From Niveispirillum cyanobacteriorum (GTDB lineage: Bacteria; Pseudomonadota; Alphaproteobacteria; Azospirillales; Azospirillaceae), in the NCBI RefSeq assembly GCF_002868735.1, contig NZ_CP025612.1:868001-932000 (forward strand): a DNA stretch of 64,000 bases, in the 5' to 3' direction. A model generated the notes under the pieces. That model saw only the letters and a list, made by a program, of their open reading frames with translations. It did not search any database and was not told the origin of the DNA. A program made the position numbers and the translations under genes. Shown here piece by piece: positions 1 through 9,386 of the stretch. Every line of letters begins with the position of its first letter. Position 1 is the stretch's first letter.

Positions 1-120
1 CCGCCGTTCGACAGTATTTCCAGAAAATTGATCGAGGCTTGGCTGCGCGGGTAAACGGGCGATACTTGCCCCTGCGCATTCGCCCTGCCATCCTGAGCAC
101 CTAAATTCGTTCCAGCCGGA
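1..120. other. Window edge upstream of prmB, no assignable gene
   Basis: All forward frames close within about 105 bases. A frame with a stop at 103-105 could be the tail of a gene entering from the left, but its short translation is not recognisable. A GGAG at 118-121 serves as the likely ribosome binding site for the following gene. Confidence 0.3.
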
Positions 121-132
121 GTGTGTATCCAA

Positions 133-1074
133 ATGTCCGACCTGTCCCTGCCCGCCACTAATATCGTGGCGGCGGAACTGTCCACGGTGCGTGATTTCAT
201 CCGCTATGCCGTCAGCCGCTTCAACCGCGCCGGGCTGGTGCATGGGCACGGGGCCGTCACGGCCTATGACGAAGCGGCCTTCATCGTGCTGGAAACGCTG
301 AAGCTGCCGGTGGATCAGCTGGAACCCTATTTCGATGCGAAACTGATTCCGGCAGAGCGGCTGGCACTGGCGGAGATCATCCACCAACGGGTCACCACCC
401 GCAAACCCGCCGCCTATCTGACCAAGCGCACCTATATCCAAGGCGTGCCGTTTTATGTCGATGATCGGGTCATCGTGCCGCGCTCCTTCATCGGCGAACT
501 GCTATTTGGCGAGCTGTTCGGCGGCGAGCAGGATTTCACCCTGGTCGATGACGTGACGGACGTCGAAAAGGTGCTGGATCTCTGCACCGGTTCAGGCTGC
601 CTTGCCATCCTGGCCGCCAGCATCTTCCCGCTGGCCGATGTCGACGCTGTCGATCTGTCGCCCGACGCGCTGGAGGTGGCGAAGATTAACGTTGCCGATC
701 ATGGGCTGGAAGAACGCGTGAAGCTGTTCCATGGCGACCTGTTCAAGCCGCTCAAGGGCAAGAAATACGATCTGATCATCTCCAATCCGCCCTATGTCGA
801 TAAAGAGGCGATGGACAATCTGCCGCCTGAGTATCAGGCGGAACCGCGCATGGCCCTGGTCGGCGGCGACGATGATGGCATGGCCATCGTTCACCGCATC
901 CTGAAGGAAGCGCCCAAATACCTGAACGCCGAGGGTGGCCTGCTGGTAGAGGTCGGCACCGGTCGTGCCGCACTGGAAGAAGCCTACCCGGACGCAGAAT
1001 TCCTTTGGCTGGAAACTGAACATTCCTTCGGTGAGGTCTTCTGGATCACACGTGAACAGCTATTGGAGCTGTAA
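133..1074 (+). CDS. prmB: 50S ribosomal protein L3 N(5)-glutamine methyltransferase PrmB
   Basis: A SAM-dependent methyltransferase of the PrmB/HemK family, which methylates the side-chain amide of a glutamine in ribosomal protein L3. The 313-residue length matches the family (about 310). The SAM-binding motif LDLCTGSGCLA lies near residues 148-158 and the catalytic NPPY signature at residues 218-221. The N-terminal helical half, which recognises substrate, is complete. The ATG at 133 is preferred over an in-frame GTG at 121, because GGAG at 118-121 sits 11 bases before the ATG and would overlap the GTG. The neighbouring mrp operon is unrelated in function. PrmC is the alternative, but the length and the extended N-terminus favour PrmB. 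Confidence 0.9.
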   Translation: MSDLSLPATNIVAAELSTVRDFIRYAVSRFNRAGLVHGHGAVTAYDEAAFIVLETLKLPVDQLEPYFDAKLIPAERLALAEIIHQRVTTRKPAAYLTKRTYIQGVPFYVDDRVIVPRSFIGELLFGELFGGEQDFTLVDDVTDVEKVLDLCTGSGCLAILAASIFPLADVDAVDLSPDALEVAKINVADHGLEERVKLFHGDLFKPLKGKKYDLIISNPPYVDKEAMDNLPPEYQAEPRMALVGGDDDGMAIVHRILKEAPKYLNAEGGLLVEVGTGRAALEEAYPDAEFLWLETEHSFGEVFWITREQLLEL

Positions 1075-1203
1075 AAGCCTACAATTCCGGCGCCGTTGAT
1101 GTTTCCCATCGTCGGTGCCGGAATTTGGACCGGTTATGGTTGAACAGCACCCGCCAATCCTTATATTGCCGGAGACCATTGCAGCGGAAAGGCGGATTGC
1201 CGC

Positions 1204-3510
1204 GTGATATTGACAGCCATCCTCGCCATCATCCTGGCGGCAGCCATTGCCCCTACCCTCAATCGGGTATTGCCCGCCCTGTCGCACTGGTTGCTGGCGT
1301 TGGTACCGCTGTCTGCCGCCTTGTGGTTCGCAACACAGATACCGGGCGTAACGGCGGGTACCCCCGTTCTGGAAACCACCAGTTGGGCACCGTCACTGGG
1401 CATCGCGCTTTCTTTCCGGTTGGACGGGCTGTCGCTGCTGTTCGCCCTGCTGATCTGCGGGATCGGCGCCTTTATCGTCATCTATTCCGGCGGCTATCTG
1501 CGCGGTCATCCGCGGGAAGGTCGCTTCCATCTGTTCATCCTGGCCTTCATGGCCGCGATGCTGGGATTGGTCACGGCGGATGATCTGATCAGCCTCTTCG
1601 TATTCTGGGAACTGACCAGCATTACCAGCTTCATGCTGATCGGCTTCAATCATGAGGATGCAAGGTCGCGGCGGTCTGGGATCCAGGCGCTGCTGGTCAC
1701 GGGCGGCGGCGGCATGGCCTTGCTGGCAGGACTGGTGCTGATGGGTATGGCGTCGGGGGAATGGACCCTGTCGGCCATTGCCACCTCGGGCGCCGATCTG
1801 CGCACCCACGCGCTCTACCCCACCATGCTGGTCCTGCTGCTGCTGGCGGCCTTTACCAAATCGGCGCAGGTGCCGTTCCATTTCTGGCTGCCCAATGCCA
1901 TGGATGCGCCGACACCTGTCAGCGCCTATCTGCATTCCGCCACCATGGTGAAGGCTGGCGTCTACCTTCTGGCGCGGCTGAACCCCACGCTGGGCGGGAC
2001 GGAGCCCTGGTTCTGGGCCTTGACCATTGCCGGTGGCGTCACGGCGCTGTGGGGGTCGGCCATGGCCCTGCGCTCCACGGATTTGAAGAAGATCCTGGCC
2101 TATACCACCCTGATGGCATTGGGAGTGCTGGTGCTGCTGATCGGTATCGGCAGTGACGGTGCGTTAAAGGCCTTCGCCGGGTTCCTGCTGGCCCATTCCC
2201 TTTACAAGGGCGCGCTGTTCATGGGTGCCGGTTCCGTGGACCATGGCAGCGGCACACGTGAGGTGGGTGAGTTGGGGGGGCTTTGGGGTAAGATGCCGGT
2301 CACAGGCCTGTTCATCGCCGTGGCCGCCTTGTCCATGGCGGGCCTGCCGCCCTTGCTGGGGTTTGTCGCCAAGGAACTGATATACGACGAAGTTTTACGC
2401 AGTGGTCATTATCTGGCACTGGCGGCCCTGCTGCTGGCCAATGCCGCGATGGTGGCGGCAGCAGCAACGATGTTCTTTAAGCCGTTTCTCGGGTCAGCGA
2501 CAAAAGCCGCAGAGCATGCGCATGAAGGGGGGCCGGCGCTGTTGGCGGGCCCTGGTATTCTGGCATGCCTGTCACTGCTATTCGGCCTGTGGGTTGGGCT
2601 CCCACAGGGGTTGCTGGGTGCCGCTGCTGACGCCGTACGGGGTGCGCCGCTGGACCTTGAACTGCATCTTTGGCACGGTTTTACACCTGCCCTCGGCCTT
2701 TCCGCCTTGACTGTCGCAGTAGGCCTGGGGATTTACGCCGGCCTGCCCGGGGTAAAGAATGCCCTGACCGGGATACAGCAGGTCACCCGGATTGATCATG
2801 ACCGCGCCTGGGACTGCCTGCTTGCCCTGCTGGACCGGCTGGCGCGTTGGATAACGGGCTGGTTGCAGGACGGGATGCTGCACCGGTACCTTGCCTGGAT
2901 CTTCACCGGTATCCTCGTTCTGCTGGGCGCCACGCTGGCTGTGCGCGGCGGGCTGGTCTGGCCCGGCATCAGTCTGGAGATTGAGGATGCGCTGGGCGGA
3001 TCGCTGGCTCTGCTGATGCTGGGCGGTACTGTCGGTGCCATCCGTGCGCGGTCGCGCATGGAGGCGATCTTGTCGCTGGCCATCACGGGCATGTCGGTGG
3101 CCTTGTTCTTCCTGCTGTTCGGGGCGCCCGACGTGGGCATTACCCAGTTGATGGTGGAAACCCTGTCGGCCATCATCCTGGTACTGATTATGGCGAAGCT
3201 GCCGATGCTGCCGCCGGGATCGGATCGAACAGGTGCGGCCAAACTGTTCCATGCAACGCTGGCCTTGGGCCTGGGCGGGGTGGTCAGCGCCATCATGCTG
3301 GCCGTGCTAGATCAACCGCTGGCCCTGGACCTGTCGCGTTTCTTCGGCGACACCTCGTTGCTGGAAGCGCATGGCCGCAACATCGTCAACGTGATCCTGG
3401 TCGATTTCCGCGGGTTCGATACGCTGGGTGAAATCACCGTGGTCGCCAGCGCGGGCCTGGGCGTCTTCGCCCTGCTGCGCGCCCGGATGGGAAAGAGGGG
3501 CCGGTCATGA
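1204..3510 (+). CDS. mrpA: Mrp Na+/H+ antiporter subunit A
   Basis: The large NuoL/ND5-like subunit of the multi-subunit Mrp cation/proton antiporter in the inner membrane. The protein has 768 residues and is almost entirely hydrophobic. The proton-translocating quinone-oxidoreductase-like domain occupies roughly residues 60-400 and includes the conserved glutamate of FVFWELTS (E136). The C-terminal third carries the MrpA extension with the DUF4040/MrpB-like segment (motif [16 protein letters not shown]). The start is GTG. The gene overlaps mrpB by four bases (ATGA), and all seven subunits follow in the canonical order. A separate mrpB gene gives the seven-gene arrangement rather than an A-B fusion. 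Confidence 0.93.
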   Translation: MILTAILAIILAAAIAPTLNRVLPALSHWLLALVPLSAALWFATQIPGVTAGTPVLETTSWAPSLGIALSFRLDGLSLLFALLICGIGAFIVIYSGGYLRGHPREGRFHLFILAFMAAMLGLVTADDLISLFVFWELTSITSFMLIGFNHEDARSRRSGIQALLVTGGGGMALLAGLVLMGMASGEWTLSAIATSGADLRTHALYPTMLVLLLLAAFTKSAQVPFHFWLPNAMDAPTPVSAYLHSATMVKAGVYLLARLNPTLGGTEPWFWALTIAGGVTALWGSAMALRSTDLKKILAYTTLMALGVLVLLIGIGSDGALKAFAGFLLAHSLYKGALFMGAGSVDHGSGTREVGELGGLWGKMPVTGLFIAVAALSMAGLPPLLGFVAKELIYDEVLRSGHYLALAALLLANAAMVAAAATMFFKPFLGSATKAAEHAHEGGPALLAGPGILACLSLLFGLWVGLPQGLLGAAADAVRGAPLDLELHLWHGFTPALGLSALTVAVGLGIYAGLPGVKNALTGIQQVTRIDHDRAWDCLLALLDRLARWITGWLQDGMLHRYLAWIFTGILVLLGATLAVRGGLVWPGISLEIEDALGGSLALLMLGGTVGAIRARSRMEAILSLAITGMSVALFFLLFGAPDVGITQLMVETLSAIILVLIMAKLPMLPPGSDRTGAAKLFHATLALGLGGVVSAIMLAVLDQPLALDLSRFFGDTSLLEAHGRNIVNVILVDFRGFDTLGEITVVASAGLGVFALLRARMGKRGRS

Positions 3511-3905
3511 TGGACAGCCTGATCCTGCGCACCGGTGTTCGGCTGCTGCTACCCCTGATGCTGCTGTTCAGCGTTTTCATCTTGTGGCGGGGTCATAATG
3601 AACCCGGCGGTGGCTTTGTCGGCGGCCTAATCTGTGCGGTGGGCTTCGCGCTGCATGCCCTGGCCTTCGGGGTTAAGGCCATGCGCGACATGTTGAAGGT
3701 CGATCCGCGCAGCATCCTGGGCACGGGCCTGCTGATCGGCATACTGCCCGGCTTTCTGGGGGCGTTTTCGGGCGAACCCTATATGACGGCACAGTGGCTG
3801 GGTGCGCTGGGCACCCCGGTCCTGTTCGATATCGGGGTTTATCTGGTGGTGGTGGGCGCGATCCTGGCCATGGTCCAGACCCTCATGGCAGAGGGGGACG
3901 AGTGA
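3507..3905 (+). CDS. mrpB: Mrp Na+/H+ antiporter subunit B
   Basis: A small integral membrane subunit (132 residues, about four helices) of the Mrp antiporter. The glycine-rich signature [12 protein letters not shown] near residue 30 is typical of MrpB/MnhB. The gene overlaps mrpA by four bases, and its stop codon shares one base with the mrpC ATG (TGATG), so translation is probably coupled along the operon. It has no independent promoter. Confidence 0.92.
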   Translation: MMDSLILRTGVRLLLPLMLLFSVFILWRGHNEPGGGFVGGLICAVGFALHALAFGVKAMRDMLKVDPRSILGTGLLIGILPGFLGAFSGEPYMTAQWLGALGTPVLFDIGVYLVVVGAILAMVQTLMAEGDE

Positions 3906-4264
3906 TGGAAGTGATCATGGCCCTGACCGTTGGCGGCATGGTTGCCGGTGCGGTCTATCTGTTCCTGTCACGGCAATATCTGCGCGTGATGTTCGGCGTT
4001 ATCCTGCTGTCGAACGCCATCAACGTCGCCATCCTGACGGTCGGCCGCCTGACAACGGGCCACGCTCCCTTGATCGCACAAGGGACGGAGGTGATGGACC
4101 AAGCCGCCGCAAATCCCCTGCCCCAGGCCCTGATCCTGACAGCCATTGTCATCGGCTTCGGGCTGCTAGCCTTTGCGCTGGTCCTGGGTTACCGCGCCTA
4201 TCAGGAGATGGGGACCCTGGATACCGGCGCCATGCGCGTGGCTGAGCCGGAGGACACGCCATGA
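3905..4264 (+). CDS. mrpC: Mrp Na+/H+ antiporter subunit C (NuoK-like)
   Basis: A 119-residue, three-helix subunit homologous to NuoK of complex I. The helix starting GVILLSNAINVAIL and the later PLPQALILTAIVIGFG stretch are family hallmarks. The ATG at 3905 overlaps the mrpB stop by one base and is chosen over an earlier in-frame opening inside mrpB because the conserved sequence begins exactly here. The 3' end overlaps the mrpD start by four bases. Confidence 0.92.
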   Translation: MEVIMALTVGGMVAGAVYLFLSRQYLRVMFGVILLSNAINVAILTVGRLTTGHAPLIAQGTEVMDQAAANPLPQALILTAIVIGFGLLAFALVLGYRAYQEMGTLDTGAMRVAEPEDTP

Positions 4265-5817
4265 ATGCCTGGCTGACCGCCGCCCCTATCCTGATCCCGA
4301 TGTTCACCGCCGCTTTGTGCATGGTGGCGTGGAAGTACCCGGTGGCGCAGCGGGCCTTGTCGCTGCTGGGCAGTCTGACGCTGGTCATTGCTGGCGGATC
4401 GCTGCTGTCCACTGTCCTCGATCAAGGCATCCAGGTGGTGCAGATGGGGTCCTGGGCCGCCCCCTTCGGTATCACCCTGGTGGCCGACCCGCTGTCGGCC
4501 CTGATGATCCTGATCGCGGCCCTGATGGGGTTTTGTGTCGCTCTGCATGCGCTGGGCGATATTGATCCGGTACGCGAACGTGGCGGACACCACGCCATCT
4601 TCCAGGTGCTGATGACCGGTGTCTGCGGCGCCTTCGTCACGGGTGACCTGTTCAACCTCTATGTCTGGTTTGAGGTGATGCTGATCAGCAGCTTCGTGCT
4701 GCTGTCGTTGGGCGGCCTGCGCGAACAGATCGATGCCGCCATCAAATATGTATGCATAAACATGGTGGCGACGGCATGCCTGCTGCTGGCGGTGGCCCTG
4801 CTCTATGGCGTCACGGGCACGCTGAACATGGCCGACCTGTCGGTACGCGTGCCCGCCGTGCCCAGCCAGCCGGTGATCAGCGCCATCGCCGTGCTGTTCA
4901 TCATCGCCTTCGGTATGAAGGCAGCTCTGTTCCCCTTCTTCTTCTGGCTGCCCGCGTCCTATCACACCCCATCCGTGTCGGTGCAGGCCATTTTCGCCGG
5001 CTTGCTGACCAAGGTTGGCGTCTATGCCCTGATCCGGGTCTTCACCCTGATCTTTACCGGCGATACGGCATGGACGCACGGCATCCTGATGGTGATGGCC
5101 GGCATCACCATGATTGTGGGGGTGCTGGGATCGCTGGCGGCGCATGACCTGAACCGCGCCTGGTCCTGGCAGGTCGTGGCCCATATTGGCAGCATGGTCA
5201 TGGGGCTGGCCATCGCAACCCCGCTGGCCCTGGCGGCGGCGGCCTTCTACATGGTGCATGACATCGTCGTGAAGACGAACCTGTTCCTGGGCGCCGGCCT
5301 GGTCCGCCGCATGGCCGGCGGCAGTACTGATTATGCGCGCCTGGGCGGTCTGTTCAAGTCGGCACCCTGGCTGTGCCTGCTGCTGTTCGTGCCGCTGGGA
5401 TCGCTGGCCGGGTTCCCGCCCCTGTCGGGTTTCTGGGGCAAGCTGCTGTTGGTGCGGGCCGGGCTGGATACGCAGCATTATGTGATGGTCGGACTGCTGC
5501 TGCTGACGGGCCTGCTGACCATCTGGCTGGTCGGTCGCGTCTGGGCGGAGATGGTGTGGAAGGCGCCGGCGGAACCGCCCGGCGATACCCTGTCCACCAT
5601 GCCCTTTGTCCGCTCTTACGCCGTGGTGATGCCGCTGCTGCTGCTGTCGCTGATCACCGTCTCCATCGGGCTGCAGCCCGAACGCCTGCTGAACGTGGCG
5701 GGTCAGGTGGGCGAAAGCCTGTATGACACCAGCGCCTATGTACAGGCGGTGCTGGGCACCACGCCGGTGCCGCAACCGACGCAGCTGGGGGCACTGGAGA
5801 CGGGGACCGCACCATGA
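4261..5817 (+). CDS. mrpD: Mrp Na+/H+ antiporter subunit D
   Basis: The second large antiporter-like subunit (518 residues, NuoM/NuoN-like), with multiple transmembrane helices and the proton-antiporter domain over residues 125-420. The conserved helix YVWFEVMLISSF carries glutamate E138, equivalent to the essential membrane glutamate of characterised MrpD proteins. The motif KAALFPFFFWLP is also typical. ATGA overlaps join it to mrpC and mrpE. Confidence 0.93.
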   Translation: MNAWLTAAPILIPMFTAALCMVAWKYPVAQRALSLLGSLTLVIAGGSLLSTVLDQGIQVVQMGSWAAPFGITLVADPLSALMILIAALMGFCVALHALGDIDPVRERGGHHAIFQVLMTGVCGAFVTGDLFNLYVWFEVMLISSFVLLSLGGLREQIDAAIKYVCINMVATACLLLAVALLYGVTGTLNMADLSVRVPAVPSQPVISAIAVLFIIAFGMKAALFPFFFWLPASYHTPSVSVQAIFAGLLTKVGVYALIRVFTLIFTGDTAWTHGILMVMAGITMIVGVLGSLAAHDLNRAWSWQVVAHIGSMVMGLAIATPLALAAAAFYMVHDIVVKTNLFLGAGLVRRMAGGSTDYARLGGLFKSAPWLCLLLFVPLGSLAGFPPLSGFWGKLLLVRAGLDTQHYVMVGLLLLTGLLTIWLVGRVWAEMVWKAPAEPPGDTLSTMPFVRSYAVVMPLLLLSLITVSIGLQPERLLNVAGQVGESLYDTSAYVQAVLGTTPVPQPTQLGALETGTAP

Positions 5818-6287
5818 GCCTGATGGTCGTCAATATCCTGCTCGCCCTGGCTTGGATGGGCATCATGTCCAATTTCAGTCTGGGCAGCTTCATCGCGGGC
5901 ATCACGCTGTCCCACATCATCCTGTGGATCGCCCGTCCGCTTTATCCCGAACAGACCTATTTCCTGCGCCTGTGGGGTGGTATGGCCTTCACCGGCTGGA
6001 TGGTGAAGGAAATCGTGGTATCCGCTTGGAAGGTCGCGGGCGGCGTGCTGGGCGTCGGGGAGAAGGTCTGCCCCGCCGTGATCGCCATCCCGTTGGATGT
6101 GAAGTCCGACTGGGAGATTGAGCTGTTCGCCTGCTGCGTAACTCTGACGCCGGGGACCCTGTCGCTGGACGTCGCGCCCGACCGCAAGACCCTTTATGTC
6201 CACGCCATGTTCGGTTCCGATCCCGACGCCCTGCGTCATGAGATCAAATCGACCATGGAAAGGCGCATTATCGAGGTGCTGGAATGA
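5814..6287 (+). CDS. mrpE: Mrp Na+/H+ antiporter subunit E
   Basis: A 157-residue subunit with two or three N-terminal helices followed by a soluble C-terminal domain. The sequence around TLTPGTLSLDVAPDRKTLYVH is the conserved MrpE core. It overlaps mrpD and mrpF by four bases each. In characterised systems MrpE is needed for assembly or full antiport activity of the complex. Confidence 0.9.
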   Translation: MSLMVVNILLALAWMGIMSNFSLGSFIAGITLSHIILWIARPLYPEQTYFLRLWGGMAFTGWMVKEIVVSAWKVAGGVLGVGEKVCPAVIAIPLDVKSDWEIELFACCVTLTPGTLSLDVAPDRKTLYVHAMFGSDPDALRHEIKSTMERRIIEVLE

Positions 6288-6598
6288 CCCCGTTCCTTTC
6301 CACCTGCATCGTCATCGCCATGTCCATCATGCTGGTGGCGCTGCTGCTGTCGCTGGCCCGCGTGGTGCTGGGACCCATGGCCGGCGACCGTATCGTGGCC
6401 GTTGATCTGTTCGGCGTGCAGGCCGTGGCCTTCATTGCGCTGTTGTCGATCTATGTCGGGCAGGTCGTGTTCCTGGACGCGGCCATCGCCCTGGCCCTGG
6501 TCGCGTTTTTCAGCACCATCGCCTACGCCCGCTTCATTGAGCACAAGGCCGCAACGTACAAAAGATCCAAGGCCGGCAAGGAGGAGAAGTCAGCATGA
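6284..6598 (+). CDS. mrpF: Mrp Na+/H+ antiporter subunit F
   Basis: A 104-residue, three-helix membrane subunit. The segment RVVLGPMAGDRIVAVDLFG is typical of MrpF/MnhF, and the C-terminus is short and basic (RSKAGKEEKSA). It is coupled by ATGA overlaps with mrpE upstream and mrpG downstream. Confidence 0.9.
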   Translation: MTPFLSTCIVIAMSIMLVALLLSLARVVLGPMAGDRIVAVDLFGVQAVAFIALLSIYVGQVVFLDAAIALALVAFFSTIAYARFIEHKAATYKRSKAGKEEKSA

Positions 6599-6960
6599 TG
6601 CTGAACGATTTCTGGCAGGCCTTCATCGGTCTGATCGTGCTGGGTGGCGCCATTTTCTGCCTGATCGCCGCCATCGGCGTGTTACGCCTGCCCGATGTGC
6701 TGACCCGCATGCATGCCAGCAGCAAGGCAGGCACGCTCGGCTGCGGCCTGATCCTGCTGTCGGTCGCGCTGTTTTTTCCCGGCATCGATGTCGTGGCGCG
6801 GGCAGCCGCCGCCATCCTGTTCCTGCTGCTGACCACCCCTGTCGCAGCCCACATGATCGGCCGTGCCATCTATGCCACGGGGGAGCCCTTGTGGAAGGGT
6901 GCAGGCGTTGATGAACTGAAAGGAACCAAGGATGATCCGGCCCTGCGGCTTGGTGAATAA
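6595..6960 (+). CDS. mrpG: Mrp Na+/H+ antiporter subunit G
   Basis: The last subunit of the antiporter (121 residues, three helices). The family signature RLPDVLTRMHASSKAGTLG is at residues 30-48. It overlaps mrpF by four bases and closes the operon. The complete A-G set implies a functional cation/proton antiporter for sodium and alkali tolerance and pH homeostasis. No recognisable regulator or terminator is adjacent. Confidence 0.92.
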   Translation: MMLNDFWQAFIGLIVLGGAIFCLIAAIGVLRLPDVLTRMHASSKAGTLGCGLILLSVALFFPGIDVVARAAAAILFLLLTTPVAAHMIGRAIYATGEPLWKGAGVDELKGTKDDPALRLGE

Positions 6961-7034
6961 CCGCAATCGGGCGGCTTTCCTTCCACCCTGCAAAAAAACG
7001 ACAGACCTTCCGTAACGTCACCGCGAATAATCGC

Positions 7035-7064
7035 TTGAGGTTGCGTTTTGGCTCCCGATATAGG
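7035..7064 (+). promoter_or_regulatory. Candidate sigma-70-like promoter of the acyl-CoA ligase gene
   Basis: TTGAGG at 7035-7040 and TATAGG at 7059-7064 are separated by 18 bases. They lie about 55 bases upstream of the ligase ATG in the 158-base gap after mrpG. Both hexamers are close to consensus. The call rests on visual matching only. Confidence 0.4.
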
Positions 7065-7118
7065 TCAATCAAAGGCGCGACGCTGGAGTGCGCCAAGAGC
7101 ATATCGGGAGGACCGGAC

Positions 7119-8825
7119 ATGGCCGAAGCCGCCATCAAGATGACCACACGCGAACCCTTCCTGTGGGAGAAGAGCTATCCCGCCGGTGTTTCGTGGGACA
7201 TCGACCTGCCGGCCCAATCCCTGCCCGCCATGCTGGACGCGTCCATCGCGCGTTTCCCCAACAATCCCTGCGTGGACTTCCTGGACAAGAAGTTCACTTA
7301 TGCCCAAATCGGCTCTCTGGTGGATCGGTTCGCCGCCGGTCTGCAGAAGATGGGCCTGAAGAAGGGGCAGAAGGTCGGGCTGTTCCTACCCAATACGCCT
7401 TATTCGGTGATCTGCTTCTTCGGCATCCTGAAGGCCGGCGGCACCGTCGTGAATTTCAACCCGCTCTATGCCGAGCGGGAAATCGTTCACATGATCAATG
7501 ACAGTGAAACCGACTTCATGGTCAGCTTGGACCTGAGGGTGACCTATGACAAGCTGGCCAAGATGTTCGGCCAGACGCGCTTGCAAAAGATCATCGTCGT
7601 GCCAATGGCCGACATCCTGCCCTTCCCCAAGAACTGGCTGTTCCCGATTGCCAAGCGCAAGGAGGTGGCTGATATCCCCCGCGACGACCGCCACATCTGG
7701 TTCAAGACGCTGACCGCCAATGACGGACGACCGGCGCCGGTCACCATCGACGCCATGAACGACATCGCCGTGTTGCAGTACACGGGCGGTACCACGGGCG
7801 TGCCCAAGGGTGCGATGCTGACCCATTTCAACATCACGGCCAACACCCGCCAGGCCACCGCCTGGTTCTATGAAGCAGTGGACGGGGAGGAGCGCATGCT
7901 GGGCGTGCTGCCCTTCTTCCATGTCTTCGCCATGACCTGCGTGATGAACCTGACCCTGATGAAGGGCGGGGAGATGATCCTGCTGCCCCGGTTCGAACTG
8001 GACCAGGTGATGGAGACAATCGACAAAAAGAAGCCGACACAGTTCCCCGCCGTCCCCACGATCTATACCGCGATCAATAATCACAAGGACGTGGCCCGCT
8101 ACGACCTGTCCTCCATCAAGCTTTGCAATTCCGGTGGCGCGCCGCTGCCGGTTGAGGTGAAAGCCCAGTTTGAGAAACTGTCGGGCTGCAAGCTGGTCGA
8201 GGGCTATGGCCTGTCCGAAAGCTCGCCCATCGCGACCATTAATCCGCCCCATGCCAGCCGCGCCGGCTCCATCGGCCTGCCGGTACCAGGCACGATCATC
8301 AAGATCATCAGCCTGGAAGACCGTAAGACGGAAGTGCCGCAGGGCGAGCGTGGAGAGATCTGCATCATCGGCCCGCAGGTGATGAAGGGCTATTGGAACA
8401 AGGCCGAAGCCACCGCCGAGACCCTGGATGGCGACATGCTTCATACCGGCGATGTCGGTTACTTCGATGACGATGGCTATATCTTCATCGTCGATCGCAT
8501 CAAGGACATGATCCTGGCCGGCGGTTACAATGTCTATCCGCGCAATGTGGAAGAAGCGATCTATCAGCACCCCAACGTGGCCGAATGCATCGTCCTAGGC
8601 GTGCCGGACCCGTATCGCGGCCAGACGGTCAAGGCCTATATCAAGAAGCGTGAAGGCTGCGAACTGTCTAAGGAAGACATGAAGGCCTTCTTGGAGGATA
8701 AGCTGTCCACCATCGAACAGCCCAAGCTGTATGAGTTCCGTGACGAACTGCCCAAGACCATGATCGGCAAGCTGTCACGCAAGGCGCTGCTTGACGAGTT
8801 GGAAGCCAAGAAGAAGGCAGGATAA
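7119..8825 (+). CDS. fadD: Long-chain fatty acid--CoA ligase (FadD-like, AMP-forming)
   Basis: An adenylate-forming enzyme (568 residues) that activates a fatty acid or similar carboxylate to its CoA thioester using ATP. The phosphate-binding motif YTGGTTGVPKG begins at residue 221. The core motifs YGLSESSP and LHTGDVGYFDDDGYIFIVDR follow, and the C-terminal subdomain with its catalytic lysine region (PKTMIGKLSRKAL) is complete. The ATG at 7119 is chosen over an upstream TTG because GGGAGG at 7106-7111 is ideally spaced. It is monocistronic with its own likely promoter. Substrate chain length cannot be read from sequence. Confidence 0.88.
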   Translation: MAEAAIKMTTREPFLWEKSYPAGVSWDIDLPAQSLPAMLDASIARFPNNPCVDFLDKKFTYAQIGSLVDRFAAGLQKMGLKKGQKVGLFLPNTPYSVICFFGILKAGGTVVNFNPLYAEREIVHMINDSETDFMVSLDLRVTYDKLAKMFGQTRLQKIIVVPMADILPFPKNWLFPIAKRKEVADIPRDDRHIWFKTLTANDGRPAPVTIDAMNDIAVLQYTGGTTGVPKGAMLTHFNITANTRQATAWFYEAVDGEERMLGVLPFFHVFAMTCVMNLTLMKGGEMILLPRFELDQVMETIDKKKPTQFPAVPTIYTAINNHKDVARYDLSSIKLCNSGGAPLPVEVKAQFEKLSGCKLVEGYGLSESSPIATINPPHASRAGSIGLPVPGTIIKIISLEDRKTEVPQGERGEICIIGPQVMKGYWNKAEATAETLDGDMLHTGDVGYFDDDGYIFIVDRIKDMILAGGYNVYPRNVEEAIYQHPNVAECIVLGVPDPYRGQTVKAYIKKREGCELSKEDMKAFLEDKLSTIEQPKLYEFRDELPKTMIGKLSRKALLDELEAKKKAG

Positions 8826-8920
8826 CTCCAGATCAGTGGCTGCGACGGCCCTTCGCCTTACGATCATGCGAGTTGAAGCAACTCGGCGATGATGTGACGT
8901 CATCCCATAGAATCTTGCAA

Positions 8921-8950
8921 GGGGCGGTGCGCCGGAACGCATCGCCCCAT
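8921..8950 (+). terminator. Stem-loop, probable terminator of the acyl-CoA ligase gene
   Basis: GGGGCGGTGCG (8921-8931) pairs with CGCATCGCCCC (8938-8948) around a six-base loop with one mismatch. Only a short T stretch follows, so termination may be weak. It lies about 95 bases after the ligase stop. The rest of the 8826-9386 gap holds a second stem-loop and an operator-like site, annotated separately. Confidence 0.45.
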
Positions 8951-9240
8951 TTGCATTGTCCGGACTGGTTGTACATCTGCCCCATCCGGGGTAACACGCT
9001 TTGAAGCCTTCATGCCCTCAGCTTCTTTGCAAAGGATTGCGTGCGTCGGAAACGGTGAACAGGACGATTTTGCCGTGACACAGCCGTTGACGAAGGCTCG
9101 GTCGCACCATATGGTACCGCTATCAACACAAATAACAGATAATGTTTCGGGGAGATGAAGTAGCACCGATCGGCGCTCAAGATGCCCTCAACCATCTCTG
9201 CACGTTGATTGTGATGTTCGCCGGCATGACGGCCTTTTGT

Positions 9241-9263
9241 GCGACCAAGCAATTGGTCGCTTT
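9241..9263. repeat. Perfect inverted repeat with GCAA loop upstream of the GH95 gene
   Basis: GCGACCAA (9241-9248) and TTGGTCGC (9253-9260) form an uninterrupted eight-base stem closed by GCAA, a GNRA-type tetraloop, and followed by TTT. It could be a small terminator, a transcript-leader hairpin or a regulator site. It sits 14 bases before the LacI-like operator at 9277. Confidence 0.4.
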
Positions 9264-9276
9264 AAAAAGATCGCAA

Positions 9277-9290
9277 TGACACCGGTATCA
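9277..9290. promoter_or_regulatory. LacI-type palindromic operator before the GH95 gene
   Basis: TGACACCGGTATCA is a 14-base near-perfect palindrome (one mismatch between half-sites) with the central CG step common in LacI-family operators. The same core TGACACCGGT recurs at 15628 and 15776 in the only other long intergenic gap of the polysaccharide locus. No lacI-family gene is in the window, so the regulator would be encoded elsewhere. Confidence 0.5.
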
Positions 9291-9386
9291 ATTGGTTGAT
9301 CCATCCACAGCTCCCGCCTGGATCATCGGCCCGCTTCGGTTCCCCGTGTCGCGCAGTTGGACCCGCACCACAAGAACGAGAGCAAA

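Noticed and set aside
4201-5775. 524-codon open frame on the minus strand
   Set aside because: It lies antisense to mrpD, is rich in His/Gln/Arg, has no recognisable domain, and reflects GC-rich codon bias opposite a real gene.
7386-8570. 394-codon open frame on the minus strand
   Set aside because: Antisense shadow of the acyl-CoA ligase gene with low-complexity composition and no Shine-Dalgarno.
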